From: Morella rubra
Lineage: Eukaryota; Streptophyta; Magnoliopsida; Fagales; Myricaceae
Assembly: GCA_003952965.2 (NCBI GenBank)
Contig: CM025853.1
Coordinates: 717,692 to 781,691, forward strand
Length of the DNA stretch: 64,000 bases
Direction of reading: 5' to 3'
Shown here: positions 23,130-34,930 of the stretch, piece after piece
Layout of the letters: every line of letters begins with the position of its first letter
How positions within the stretch are numbered: position 1 is the stretch's first letter
Notes under the pieces: model-generated
Databases searched by the model: none
What the model was told of the DNA's origin: nothing
The model's input: only the letters and a program-made list of their open reading frames with translations
Position numbers and translations under genes: made by a program

Positions 23130-24292
23130 AGAAGCAGTAATAATGGTGTCGAGGAGAGTAGTTTGCAGAACAGTCGCAGCTAAAATAAACGTATTTTACT
23201 TGGATTGCATATGATGGCCCGCAACATCTTCTTATGTAGTGCTTGCTTGCTTCCACTCTCAATTCTATTAGAGCTACAGCCTAGTTGTGTTTCTCTAGCT
23301 TTCAAAGGGATTTTGTTGTCTGTTGAGTTCTTAGTTACGCTGCATTAAAGGCGCTTCGTTGTGAATTTTTTTTTTTTTTTCAGATTAATACGCATGCATC
23401 CTGATCCTAGCTAAAATAAAAATCAGAACATCAGCCGGTTTCTACTTCTTAGAATATTTGCACATCAATCTCCTTGATTGATGGCCCTCAGTTTGTTTTT
23501 AACACTGCTAATTCCTTGCACTGTTAATCTTTTCTCTCTTTTTTTTTGGGGTAAATATTAAATTTATCTTCACCAACCTTGGAACATCAGTTTTCTTTGG
23601 TGCAATGCAGAGGAGAACTAGCTAGTGGGTAAGTTTCAACATTTTCGTGATAAAAAAATAAATCGCTGTTGACGGACATGGAAGATGACGCATACTCCAT
23701 TGAAGTCGATGGTGATGATGATGGAGTTCCTATTGATCTCCATTCTGACGCATACTACGTTGTTCCCAAGACTTCGGGGATCAGAAGTAGTACCGGTGTC
23801 GAGGAGAGTAGTTTGCAGAAACAATCGTAGCTAGATTAGACGTATTTTACTTGGATTGCATATGATGGCGCGCTACATCTTCTTATATAGTGCTTGCTTG
23901 CTCGCTCCACTCTAAATTCTGTTAGAGCTACTTGTGTTTCTCTAGCTTACAAAGGGATTTTTTTGTCAGCTGAGTTCTTTTACGTTGCATTATTATTAAA
24001 GCTTCGATGTGAATTTTTTTTTTCAGATTAATCCGCATGCATCCTGATCCTAGCTAAAATAAAATCAGCTGGTTTCTACTGGCTTAGTGAATAGTGGACA
24101 AGGATTGATGTCCCTCATGAGTTTGTTTTTAGTACTGTACTGCTTAATTCGTTGTCTTTCGTTAAATTGTTAATCATTATCTTCACCAACCTTGAAACAT
24201 CAGTTTTCTTTGGTGCAATGCAGAAGAGAAGAAGCTAGTGGGTAAGTTTCAACATCTTCGTGAAAATAAAAATTAAATCGCTGTTGACGGAC
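23130..24292 (+). repeat. tandemly duplicated DUF247 leader (650-bp period)
   Basis: GGTGTCGAGGAGAGTAGTTT is at 23145 and 23795; the sequence from there through AAGGGATTTT, TTTTCTTTGGTGCAATGCAG and the start codon context is repeated. The first unit carries its own ATG (23679) reading MEDDAYSIEVDGDDDGV before running into the next unit, so it is a decapitated gene start. Together with 17260-17960 this makes three copies of the same leader. Confidence 0.8.
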
Positions 24293-25944
24293 ATGGAAGA
24301 TGACGCAGACTCCGTTGAAACCGGTGGTGATATTACGGAGATTCGTGTTTCTGCTGATCTCCTTTCTGGCTCAACACCAACTCCAAGGGTCCAGAAATAT
24401 GAGGAAGATAACCAAGGGAAAGCTTATCATGAACAGCATGTGATTGATCTCAACGGGTACTCTAGTAGACCAGGATGGTCGGCGTTGAGGATTCCGGCTC
24501 ATGTATTGAAAGTTGACAAAGGAGATTACTTCCCCAGGATTGTCTCCATTGGTCCCTTTCATCATAATGACCCAGCTCTCAGAGCTATGGAAGTTCAAAA
24601 ACAGCGGTTTCGTGATCGCCTTCTAACACGATTTGAGGGGTCAGAAGAAAGGCTTAAAAATGCCATGAAAGAATTGGAGGAGGAAACAAGAGATTGGTAT
24701 TTGGAGAAATTTGAGGCCATAAAGCCTGATGCGTTTGTCGAGATGATGGTTCTTGGCGGTTGCTTTATCGTAGAGCTCCTGCACTTATACGAGGTACGTA
24801 CCGATATGCTGCTAGCTGCTTTAATTAAAGTATATATTAATTCTAAGTTGATTTCTCTCACTAATTCTCCTTTAGAAGTCAAGAGCTCCCCTTGAAGGCA
24901 ACATTAACAATATTGCTTCAATTTTTAAAGCAGGAAAAAGACGTGAAGGACCCCGTTTTCAAAACGCGTTGGATGATACCAAATATCGCCCGTGATATGC
25001 TTATGCTTGAGAACCAACTTCCTATGTTTGTGTTGCGGAAAATATTTCAGCTAACAATCTCGAGACTGCAGGAAAGCCATGGTCTGAACCAGCTTGCTCT
25101 TAAATTTTTTCAACCTTTGAGGCCTGGGAAGGACCAACCGGCAGATGACCCTAAATTGGACGGCGCAAGCGAGTGTCCGCATCTATTAGCTCTGTTCCGC
25201 TCTACATTCATTCCGGTTAAAAAATGCCAGCACCTTTGAGGCCTGGGAAGGACCAACCAGATGACCCTAAATTGGACGGCGCAAGCAAGTGTCCGCATCT
25301 ATTAGCTTTGTTCCACTCTACATTCATTCCGGTTGAAAAATGCCAGCCTTCATCAAGTGAAAAGAATAATGAAAAGGAACAAAAACAAAGAAAAGAAAAA
25401 GAATGATAGGCTTCCTGGGAAGGGTTGGGTTCACAATGCCAAAACACTTGTTTATGCAGGTGTTAGATTCACAAATAAACCAGGTAACCTTCTGGATGTT
25501 GAGTTAAAGATGAGTCGATTGAAGATTCCTACGCTATTCATCGACGATGGCACGAGTACTGTATTGAGGAACTTGATAGCTTACGAGCAGAGCAATAGAG
25601 GTGCACCACCGTACTTTTCTTGCCTTGCAGTCTTCTTGGACAGCATACTGGATACAGCCGATGATGTCATGATTCTTCGCGACGCGGGGATTATCAAACA
25701 GGAAAAGGGTGGCAACGAGGAGGTGGTGCATCTTTTCAACAGCCTCACCAAAGAGCTGGAGATCGATGTCATGAAAGACTGCTACATAAGCAAGCAGGTA
25801 GATGATATCAACCGTCATTGTCGAACCCATGAGAATATTGCTCGAATTCGCCGCCTTCTCTCCAGGCTGAACCTCAAGAAATCTAAACTCAGCATATGTT
25901 TCCTTACTGCTGACGATTATCTTGATAGTCTACACATTGTATGA
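24293..25944 (+). pseudogene. UPF0481/DUF247 protein, copy 2, frame-broken
   Basis: Exon 1 (24293-24793) encodes 167 residues: MEDDADSVETGGD, then the DUF247 opening IPAHVLKVDKGDYFPRIVSI with GPFHHNDPALRAME, and CFIVELLHLYE at a GTACGT donor. Exon 2 resumes in phase at 24934 (EKDVKDPVFKTRW, IARDMLMLENQLPMFVL) but stops at 25239, inside a 119-bp tandem duplication. The remaining body runs in another frame (GKGWVHNAKTLVYAGV, IPTLFIDDGTSTVLRNLIAY, FSCLAVFLDSI, ILRDAGII) to 25944. The family's C-terminal NPW-type segment and membrane helix are missing. The upstream ATG-like start at 24260 (GTG) is less likely than 24293, which matches copy 1. Either a pseudogene or a truncated 269-residue protein. 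Confidence 0.85.
25114..25345. repeat. 119-bp tandem duplication inside DUF247 copy 2
   Basis: CCTTTGAGGCCTGGGAAGGA starts at 25114 and again at 25233; both copies run to TTCATTCCGGTT(A/G)AAAAATG. The length is not a multiple of three, so it shifts the frame and creates the stop at 25237-25239. Copy 1 has a single unit. Confidence 0.9.
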
Positions 25945-27410
25945 AGAACGTCACGGACAGAAGTTCCCCCCTCCCCCTCCGCCTCCATTTCCCGGCTCAT
26001 GATTGAGTAGAGGAAGCAAAAACACCTAGAGAATGGTTGTCATGGTAGTGGTACAATGGTACTTTAATTTGATGATTTAGCTGCGTGTCATTTTGGCTTA
26101 TCACTTTTTATAAGGATATGTAGAAGTGTGTGTCTGATCAATTTCACCTTCCCAGCTTCATGTACGCTGGAAAACTGTCATTGGATGTATCCTGTGGGTC
26201 TCTGTGTGTCCCAGTGGTTTTCTTTGTTTTTTCAGTATGTTATTTATGTTTGAACCAAGTCAGGTGTTTATGTTTTATTGTTCCTTCCCCAGATCCATAT
26301 GTATCATGTTCGAATTTCCAATAATTAAGTATGTTTTGACATTACAGTTGTCCAAATTAAGGTCATGATAAATAGAAGGGCGGATACAGGCATGTATTTC
26401 ATTGTCAACTTTTTTGCCCTGATCAATAAATTACTAGAAAATTAATTGGAAATTCTCTTCCTTAAATTCTGTGTCCCATATGCACATACATACTTTACTA
26501 TGTTCTAACAATCTCTCTAACTAATTCAGATAAATGCAATTCAGAACATATATAATGAAATATTCCTCTATTTTCAGTCAGAAAATATGACGTTGTATCC
26601 GAGTTTAACTTGCATTTCTCATGCCAATTATGTGCAGCAATCGTATTTTACAGAGATTTGTTTTTCAATTCTTCCATTGACGTCGCATTAATTAAAATGC
26701 AAAACCTCTTTTCTACTTCGCTTCAAGACACTCTTGAATCACTAGAATTTTATGTATATTATGATACCAAAACTAATTTGACCCAACAGATGAGTAATGA
26801 GCCGCTTCCAAGCCTTCCTTCTGGGTATTGAATTTGTGATATACAAGAAAGAGTGAAAGGAGCTTTCTTGTAAGGTGAGACTTCAATGATTAAGTTAGAG
26901 CTTGGAGTGGGAATATGACTTCGTACAAGGTTATTTCAATGTGTCTGTAGAGTGAGTACCAAAATGTTTTTATAGGAGTGTTGTTTTGTATGCTCCCTGA
27001 GAGGAAACAGTAGTGGCGGAAAAGATGTATCATGCTCTCCCTTGTCATATATGAAATCCCTTTTGTGACTGGCTAGACAGGTGGAGAAAGGTTCATGCAC
27101 ACGACATTTTCTTGCATCTACAGGAGGAAAGGTCCCATGTGGAGGCTCTGGGTGGTTGGGAGGACTAAAGAAAGGGGCATCCTTGCGTGTAGAGGCTCCG
27201 TGCGGACGACGAGACTAGATGGGAAAGGTTTCCTTGAAGACGGAGGTTCTTTTCGGCTAATGAAAAATTACCTCACAGACGAAGACTTTTCTTTCCCTTT
27301 CCACAAGCCCACCTTTTTAGATTTTGGGACCTTTCGGCTTGGGGCCTTCCGGATAAGCCTGTGGCCCATGATTTGTCCTAACTTGTGAATTTTTTTCCCA
27401 GGGGATCTTC
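25945..27410. other. intergenic; duplication flank and unrecognised sequence
   Basis: 25945-26460 is the duplicated 3' flank. 26600-27400 holds short frames (26610-26831, 27095-27388) without family features. The stretch 26680-26745 also occurs at 12590-12650. No gene was called. Confidence 0.5.
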
Positions 27411-27509
27411 TTTAGCTACTTTGGGCTGAGCCCGCCGGGTGAGCTGAAAATTCCATACTCATCAGTATATATATATTCAGCAAAACAATACACAGCTCCA
27501 GTGGATCCC

Positions 27510-27690
27510 CTTCCAAGATAATCTTTCCCACGGGCATGCAAAACTTGAGCTACATGGCAAGCAAGGGAGGAGGAGGTTACAATCTCTGCACACAACCGCC
27601 ATATGCCCATATAAGAGATCTTCTGTCGACAAGCAGCACCAAAGTTAAGTTTCCACGCATCCAAGGGAGGAGTGGAGTCCATGATCTGTT
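27510..27690 (-). pseudogene. retroelement RNase H-like fragment (N-terminal part)
   Basis: The minus strand reads DSTPPLDAWKLNFGAACRQK, resembling the WxxPxxxxxKxNFDAA opening of the plant retroelement RNase H (RVT_3) domain, with Gly for the usual Asp. It has a closely related copy at 12655-12830. Too short and altered to be functional. Confidence 0.45.
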
Positions 27691-27892
27691 TGTCTCCTAT
27701 TCATCGACTGAACCATCATAGCTAATGGTTCAGACTCGATGCCCTGACGAACTGCCTGGTTTCTGTAATACCAGATAGAATCGAATATGACTGCTGTTTA
27801 TCGGACGCACGAGTCCAATTTCTTATTAAGCGCTCCCCCCACCGCCTGGGCAGTTACACACTCAACCACAGGCCGAACTCGACTTGGGCTTC

Positions 27893-28099
27893 TCAAGCAG
27901 CGAAAACACCCTTGTAATATTGGCGTTTTGATGATTTATTTATAAGCCACGCGTTTGAGCGCCGTTTAAGTAAAGATAAGAAGAGGAATACAATTAAAAT
28001 CCTTGTAGCCCGACACATGAGCACGAGCAGCGCAGCCCGTGCTAACAAGTGAGCTTGCTGATTGAGTTTGCGAGGAACCCAATGGATAACCCAATCAGG
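27893..28099 (-). pseudogene. retroelement RNase H-like fragment (C-terminal part)
   Basis: An open 69-codon stretch begins PDWVIHWVPRKLNQQAHLLA and RAALL, the W-x-x-x-WVPRxxN-x-x-AHxLAR signature that ends RVT_3 RNase H domains of plant LINE-type elements, then runs into an unrelated tail and TGA. It lies upstream (on this strand) of the N-terminal-like piece, so the order is scrambled. It is absent from the left segmental copy. Confidence 0.5.
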
Positions 28100-28511
28100 T
28101 TGGGATGAATCTCAAAACCACCCAAAAGAAATACAAGTAGAGAGGCCTAAGCAAAACAAAATCAGTAAACATTGTTCTGAGTTGCACGAATAAACAGCAT
28201 ATAACTGTGCCTTTAGTTTCAACCCAAACAGAGCTGATTCGTCAAAAGTTCACCGTAAGGTCCCATACCAACTAACCTCAACAATAAATGCAAATGAACT
28301 TTTGCTACTGTCATGCCATGATTTCCATCTAATAAAGAATTAAGCAAAACTGGACAAATTTTAGTTATTACATTTTCTCTAAGTTCCCTAGCGAAGTAAA
28401 CTGCTGCAAAGTGCAAAGTAAACACCATTGAACATCTTTTCAGGGTCACACTGTTTGTCCCTTGGATGACCGCCAATGCCCTTCAAAGTGGCTTCCTCTA
28501 GAGAGAGTTGT

Positions 28512-30486
28512 TCAATCAAGCTTCACCGAAGAGAACAAGTAATGCACACAAACCAGAAAGATGAAAGGAACCCAACTGTGCCTGTGGCCAGCATGATTGC
28601 TAAACCATGAAGAGTGAATATCCCAAGTAAAGAGTGGCCGAGACAGGTCCACTCAAACTCTTTAGATAGAGATCGGAACACGAGATAGTTTATGGAGTAC
28701 AAGAAGATGTAAATGGCGACCCACCACCTTCCACCACCATTCCACCTCCACGCATAGATGCATGTAGGTTAGAACCAAAGACACTTCGGCACAAACCACA
28801 ACAAGGAGGACAAGCACAATAAAGAGGAACCCAAAGACATAGTATACACGGCCCATCCAAATGCTAGACATGATAAAGAAGAGCTCAATGAAAAGGGTAC
28901 CGAAAGGGAGGGTGCCAGCACCAAGAACAAGCAGCCAAGATGGGTACTTCTGAGCTGGTATTTCCCTAGGAATCTGGTTTGTTCGAACAGGGTATTCAAT
29001 ATGAGGGGCCCTTGCCCCAAAATATCCACCAACTAAGGTAAGGGGAACCGAGATGCAGAACCAGAGGAGAAGCAGAATAACATAAAGAGAAAATGGAATG
29101 GCCCCGGTGCTGTGACTTCCCCACAAAAGGAAATTCAAAATGGAGAGGATCAAAAAGGCAATACCAGGGAAGAAACAAGCAACCTTCCATGAGACTGAAA
29201 CCCATCCTTTGTGATCACCACACCCAATTGTCCTCCAGAGACGAACAGCAACATAACCAGCTGCAATACCAAGTATCATGTAGAAAAATAGCATACCTGA
29301 AACAAGCGTCCCACGAGAAGCAGGCGACATGAATCCAAGAGCTGCAAACAATATTGTCACAACAGCCATTCCAAGAATCTGAACTCCATCTCCAACCATG
29401 ATACACAAAAGGGCAGGATTGGTTGGAGCACGGAAAACATCCCCCACTACAAGTTTCCACCCAGATAATTCCTCATTCATCTGTGCTTGTGCCTCCTTGT
29501 CAAGCTCTTCATAACGGGTCAGATCCCGCCTAACTGTCCTCAGGAAAATGACGAGCACGATACCAGCAAGGAAAGTAATCACCATTAGAGAATTCAAAAT
29601 CGAGAACCAATGGACTTTTGACCCCTCCATCTTCAAATAAGCATCCCATCGCGATGGCCACTTGATGTCGCTCTCCTCAAATTTAACCTCATAGGTGAAG
29701 ACAATTGGCTGCCCTTCCTTGATTGGCATAGCCACAGAATTGGCTTCACATTTCAGCTCATTCGGGTACTTGTCATACATATTCAAATTCTTCACCGACT
29801 CAATGTTATGCACAACACTGCAAGGCACCACCTCAAATCCAACAACCATGTACCCAGGAGGCACATCCGATCCCCCCTTCCCAGTTGTCGGGATCACCTC
29901 AGCCGCATCCCCAGTCCCCATCACGCGTGCCACGTTGGCTTCTTCATACTTATGAACAAGCACAGTAAACTTCAGATGGTTAAATATGTAATACACGCCC
30001 TGAAGCTTAACCCCAATAGGGTACCCTGTCCAGCGCAAAACAAAACCCCCTCCTTCTTTGTAATACAGGCAGATAGCAGGCAGATCAATCAAGATCAAAT
30101 TAACCTGATACATCTCATCAATTCTTTCCTTTAGCATGGTAAACTTGGTACCCGATAACAGATCTGACTTGCACAAAAAGATCCGAGACTCATTTAGTGT
30201 ACATCTTAAACCGATACGGAGAGTTTTCAATCCGATCCCCCATTAGGAGCTCGCCAAGATTCTCGGCGCTCTTCTTGACACCTTCTTTTGGCGGACAGAA
30301 TGGCAAACTGTAATAGCTAAAGGGCATTTCGGTATCGATGGAAGTGAGAGAATTCACTTTCACCGACAACTGCTCACCGACCTCGTACTTGTGAGGGTAA
30401 CTACCCGGAAGATAAAATCCATAACCGGACTGGAATACCAGGCATATGGTCAATACCCAGATCCCAAATCGATTGAAATCCCCCAT
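28512..30486 (-). CDS. TMN11: transmembrane 9 superfamily protein (EMP70/TMN), frame-broken
   Basis: Multi-spanning endomembrane protein of the Golgi and endosomes. Start ATG 30486: signal peptide (FGIWVLTICLVF), then the lumenal domain GFYLPGSYPHKYEVGEQL and MPFSYYSLPFC. An extra A in ACTAAATGAG ends this frame at 30190; the family word YTNES is restored in the next frame (30230-28662), which carries FLRTVRRDLTRYEELDKEAQ, WKLVVGDVFRAP, about eight hydrophobic helices and GRVYYVFGF. Near 28740 about 20 bp seem lost and small indels follow, but the rest is legible to the last codons KLD and TGA 28512-28514. KLD fits the KxD/E Golgi-retention tail known for plant EMP12. No introns are apparent. 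Pseudogene versus sequence error is unresolved; the TMN11 name rests on remembered similarity. Confidence 0.88.
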
Positions 30487-31391
30487 TCTCGAACGGAAAT
30501 ACCCGTTGGAGTTTTGTCAGATCTGCACAATCCAGACAGGGAAGATGAACATGAGAAGAGTAAAAAGAAACCGTGACATCTTACAATACCATGAGACTGC
30601 CGCTATCGGAGGTTTTAATGAAAGTTATCTAGATAAAAGAAAAGACAAAACAAAGAAATGTAACAACTGGTATGCAAGCAAGACTGAAAATTTCACAACA
30701 CAAAAAACACTTGCAGACCACAAATGCGTCAAAAACAACAAACAAATACCCCCACCAAATATATCAGAATAAGGTTAAGAGAGTAAGTACAGGATCTAAC
30801 TGACCTTCAGCGCAGGAAGAGATGTAGAAAACACACAACTAGAATTGAGAGATGGTTTCCTCTTTAAGAGAAGAGATTGAAAAGCAGCAACAGAGAGCAG
30901 AGGAGGAGTGAAGAATTCTAGGAGAATCAGTGAAAAATCTACCGGCTCTACTAGGAAATAAATGATTACATCCCATTGTATTCTTCCAGACTGTGCCAAA
31001 GCCCCATTGACACTTATTGCGCATAAAGTTCCCAGAATGATTGACCTTCCTTATAATATCGACCTCCACTTAAGCTTTCTCATAAAATTCACGAAAATTA
31101 TTGCTCCGTGTTCTTATGTCCAGCTCCATCTCCGGCTTATTTGATCTTCTATTTTAAAGTAAAAAAAGGATTTGATGGCATATTTATTATTGCGAGCGTA
31201 ATTTTATTAATTTTTTAGTGCAACTGTGGCTTTTCAATTATTATTTCTTATCCTTAGAAAAAAAAAAAATTATTATTTCTTATATTTTTTTAAAAACAAA
31301 AAAAGCTAGATTTCCAATCATTTTGGTAAAGAATCTGGCTTCTTTTTAAACTTTTTTCATTTGTGAAAAGGGGGAAAATGTCCCTCTTCGT
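30487..31391. other. upstream region of the TMN gene
   Basis: Contains the presumed 5' UTR, possibly with an intron, and promoter of the TMN gene read on the minus strand. Short frames here show no family features. It becomes AT-rich after 31190 and runs into the assembly gap. Confidence 0.5.
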
Positions 31392-32391
31392 NNNNNNNNN
31401 NNNNNNNNNNNNNNNNNNNNNNNNNNNNNNNNNNNNNNNNNNNNNNNNNNNNNNNNNNNNNNNNNNNNNNNNNNNNNNNNNNNNNNNNNNNNNNNNNNNN
31501 NNNNNNNNNNNNNNNNNNNNNNNNNNNNNNNNNNNNNNNNNNNNNNNNNNNNNNNNNNNNNNNNNNNNNNNNNNNNNNNNNNNNNNNNNNNNNNNNNNNN
31601 NNNNNNNNNNNNNNNNNNNNNNNNNNNNNNNNNNNNNNNNNNNNNNNNNNNNNNNNNNNNNNNNNNNNNNNNNNNNNNNNNNNNNNNNNNNNNNNNNNNN
31701 NNNNNNNNNNNNNNNNNNNNNNNNNNNNNNNNNNNNNNNNNNNNNNNNNNNNNNNNNNNNNNNNNNNNNNNNNNNNNNNNNNNNNNNNNNNNNNNNNNNN
31801 NNNNNNNNNNNNNNNNNNNNNNNNNNNNNNNNNNNNNNNNNNNNNNNNNNNNNNNNNNNNNNNNNNNNNNNNNNNNNNNNNNNNNNNNNNNNNNNNNNNN
31901 NNNNNNNNNNNNNNNNNNNNNNNNNNNNNNNNNNNNNNNNNNNNNNNNNNNNNNNNNNNNNNNNNNNNNNNNNNNNNNNNNNNNNNNNNNNNNNNNNNNN
32001 NNNNNNNNNNNNNNNNNNNNNNNNNNNNNNNNNNNNNNNNNNNNNNNNNNNNNNNNNNNNNNNNNNNNNNNNNNNNNNNNNNNNNNNNNNNNNNNNNNNN
32101 NNNNNNNNNNNNNNNNNNNNNNNNNNNNNNNNNNNNNNNNNNNNNNNNNNNNNNNNNNNNNNNNNNNNNNNNNNNNNNNNNNNNNNNNNNNNNNNNNNNN
32201 NNNNNNNNNNNNNNNNNNNNNNNNNNNNNNNNNNNNNNNNNNNNNNNNNNNNNNNNNNNNNNNNNNNNNNNNNNNNNNNNNNNNNNNNNNNNNNNNNNNN
32301 NNNNNNNNNNNNNNNNNNNNNNNNNNNNNNNNNNNNNNNNNNNNNNNNNNNNNNNNNNNNNNNNNNNNNNNNNNNNNNNNNNNNNNNNNNN
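31392..32391. other. assembly gap, exactly 1000 N
   Basis: A run of 1000 ambiguous bases, a round length that indicates a scaffold gap of arbitrary size. The order and orientation of the two sides depend on scaffolding evidence that cannot be seen here. Confidence 0.99.
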
Positions 32392-33755
32392 TAACCTTTC
32401 CCATATGCATACGGACAGCACAAGACTTACTCTATTAGGCTACGTCATTTTGACTCTACAAAACGCATCGGGAATAGACCATGATCTCAACAATCCAATA
32501 GATCACTTGATGCATCGAGAGGTGTCATCCGACCCCGGCCATCGATATTTGGCCCTGGTGCTTGCTACTCAATGAATCGCGAAGAGAAAGAATGCTTTAT
32601 AAAAGTGATAAAGAATGCGAAATTTACGGATGGTTTCGCTTCGAACATATCACATTTTGTCAAGCTTCAACAACGTAATACATAGGTTTGAAGAGTCATG
32701 ACTTGTCATGTTCGTTTGATTAAAAGCAGCATTTGATGCTATGTGCAGAGCAAGATCTCATCCAAAGCCAAACAGCATGGTTTGATTATTTCTCTCTTTG
32801 TCTGGCGCATTGCATGTTTCTTTTTTTAGAGCAAATATTGTTCAAAACTAATTACGGAAGGAAAGAACAGACACGTTAGAATGACTTGAGGTCCATATCC
32901 CTATAACATTGTTGTCATACTGTTGAAGGAATGATTTCCGCCTGCAATTCTTATTACTGTTTGGGCCCTTGGTCGTACTCTGGTTCAGAATGTAGATGGT
33001 GTGGACCGGTTCCAACCTTTTCGGTGGATGTATCCCTAGTTTGAAATGTTATATTATGGAATTATGAGATATGTTTAATCATTTCTAGGGTGTTTTCTTT
33101 TGACTTGTTGTATTTAATAAATCTTAATATTTATTGATATAAAGAGAAATTATTTGATATGGATGTTGGTGTTGAAAAAATATTTAAATTATGGTCAAGC
33201 CAGGGGTGAATCAGAAAGAGAAAACACAAAGGAAAAGTAACGAGAATTAACTCAACATCTTTAGTATACAGCAGTAGAGAAACAAAGCCTAAAACGCAGG
33301 CTCGGAGATAAGAAAGGAAACACTGTGAAATAAAATAAAAAAAAACGACATAATGAGCGCTTTGCCGTTTATCACCTTTGTACACCGGTTACACTCATAA
33401 TGCACTTTCGTTTGCAGTTAAAGGAAATTAGTAATGTCAGAACACTAAAGTAAGCCCATGAACTATTCTGAATACATGCATCATAAAAACACGACCAACG
33501 TTTGCTCTATGCCGAAGCAAGAAGATATGTTTCATGTTATGATTGTATTTCCACTCTCTTTATAGTAACATTTTATCAGACCCATGATCATGCTCCTCAA
33601 GGAAATAATCGAGGCCTCTCTAATAAGACAGTAGAGACATGGTGGAAATGGACTTGCAAAAGACTACTGCAATATGCATTAGAGACAACTGAGGCGAATT
33701 GCTTAACATACTCTGTCAGACAAACTGACAGGCCTTGCTGTTAACTAAGAGTAGC
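32392..33755. other. no recognisable gene
   Basis: Mixed-composition sequence with short frames only. By eye CpG seems commoner than in the left half. No transposon ends were resolved. Confidence 0.45.
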
Positions 33756-33835
33756 AATATATCTGTGCGCATCACAGTGTCCTCTACTCTTGCTAAGGCG
33801 ACGGTCATGTAAAAGGCATTGATAGGAGTCTCTTA
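33755..33835 (+). pseudogene. DUF674 fragment (a), heavily degraded
   Basis: CCTCTACTCTTGCTAAGGCG and ACGGTCAT align, with indels, to CCTCTACTCTTGCCAGGCGA and CGGGTCAT in the better-preserved DUF674 exon at 45590-45615. The DNA after it (34400-35100) also parallels the DNA after that exon (46030-46500). Coding capacity is lost. Confidence 0.5.
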
Positions 33836-34930
33836 CAACTTTTCTGTCTGTATAAGTTGTCTCAGCAAAACTGAGATCATTGCTTTGCATCCTACGTCAT
33901 CGGAACTAGTGTATACTGCTAAGTCCTCTCTGATATTGTTTACGTTTACTGGAGGCAGGAATGAAGTTGTAAAATGCTGCAAATTTTCATAAAAACCTCA
34001 CTCACGTCAGATGTATCGAGATGAGAGTTGATCGTTAGAAAGGCGATCGGTTCATACCTCGATGTTATAAGACTGATCTGCGGTACGTATTACAAGCCAT
34101 GTTTCAAGTGCACTTTTCTTTTCGTTACCTATTCTACTTTACACAAGAGATGAAATGTCAAAAGAGAGTAGGGAGTTTATTGATGGTAGAGAGTCGTTGA
34201 TGATTTTGTGTTGGGACAAATTATGACATTGTATTGGGAGCAATCAGGAATATTCACGCTGGTTGATAAAATGTAAATGCTGTCAGAATATTAAAGTTTA
34301 AGTATAAGGGAAAACGACTAACAGGAGAGAAGCATAACTGGTAAAATCTTGTTACGTACACCAACTCTGTAGCGTAATATTCTATTTTGAAGAGATTACT
34401 AGGATCATGGGCAGGCTATTGCTAATTCAGATCTCGATAGCATTCAAATGTTCATCGATAAGACATTAGCTTATCACAAAATAAATAATAGAATGGGGCA
34501 ATAAATATGTAAGTTAAGTTGACATAGAAAAAAAGGAAGTTACTGTATAGTTGCAGAGTAGGACTTATAGCAATCACGTGAATGTCGGGCTGTTATTTAA
34601 TATACATTAGTTGTCTCGTTATAAATATATGCTACTGTTTAATCTGATGTATTACTAGTGTTGGCACTCGTTCTTTGATTCTTATATGTTCCCAGTTCAT
34701 TACTTGTTCCCTCCTCGGGTTATAAAACTTATGCAATGTATATAATTATTCTTAGAGTAGCTTGGGCATTAAATTTAAGAGTCATAAAGGGATTAGCAAA
34801 TGATATAAATTCAGGAAGTCGCGGTCCTATGGAAGATTTTTACAGTTGATGTCAGAGGCCAGTTCTCCAATTGCAAACCCTTGAAACAACCTTCTATGCC
34901 AAAATTGGGCGTTTCTACGCTCGTTATATT
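33836..34930. other. degenerate copy of the DUF674 3' region
   Basis: No open gene. Segments such as GGAAGTCGCGGTCCTA near 34816 recur at 46335, showing that this is a paralogous copy of 45930-46450 with many substitutions and indels. Confidence 0.5.

Noticed and set aside
17865..25944. DUF247 pair as a self-incompatibility locus
   Set aside because: That role is known for particular grass DUF247 genes; here both copies are broken and no partner gene is visible.
31290..32423. Frames of 343-377 residues made of X
   Set aside because: They are translations of the 1000-N gap.
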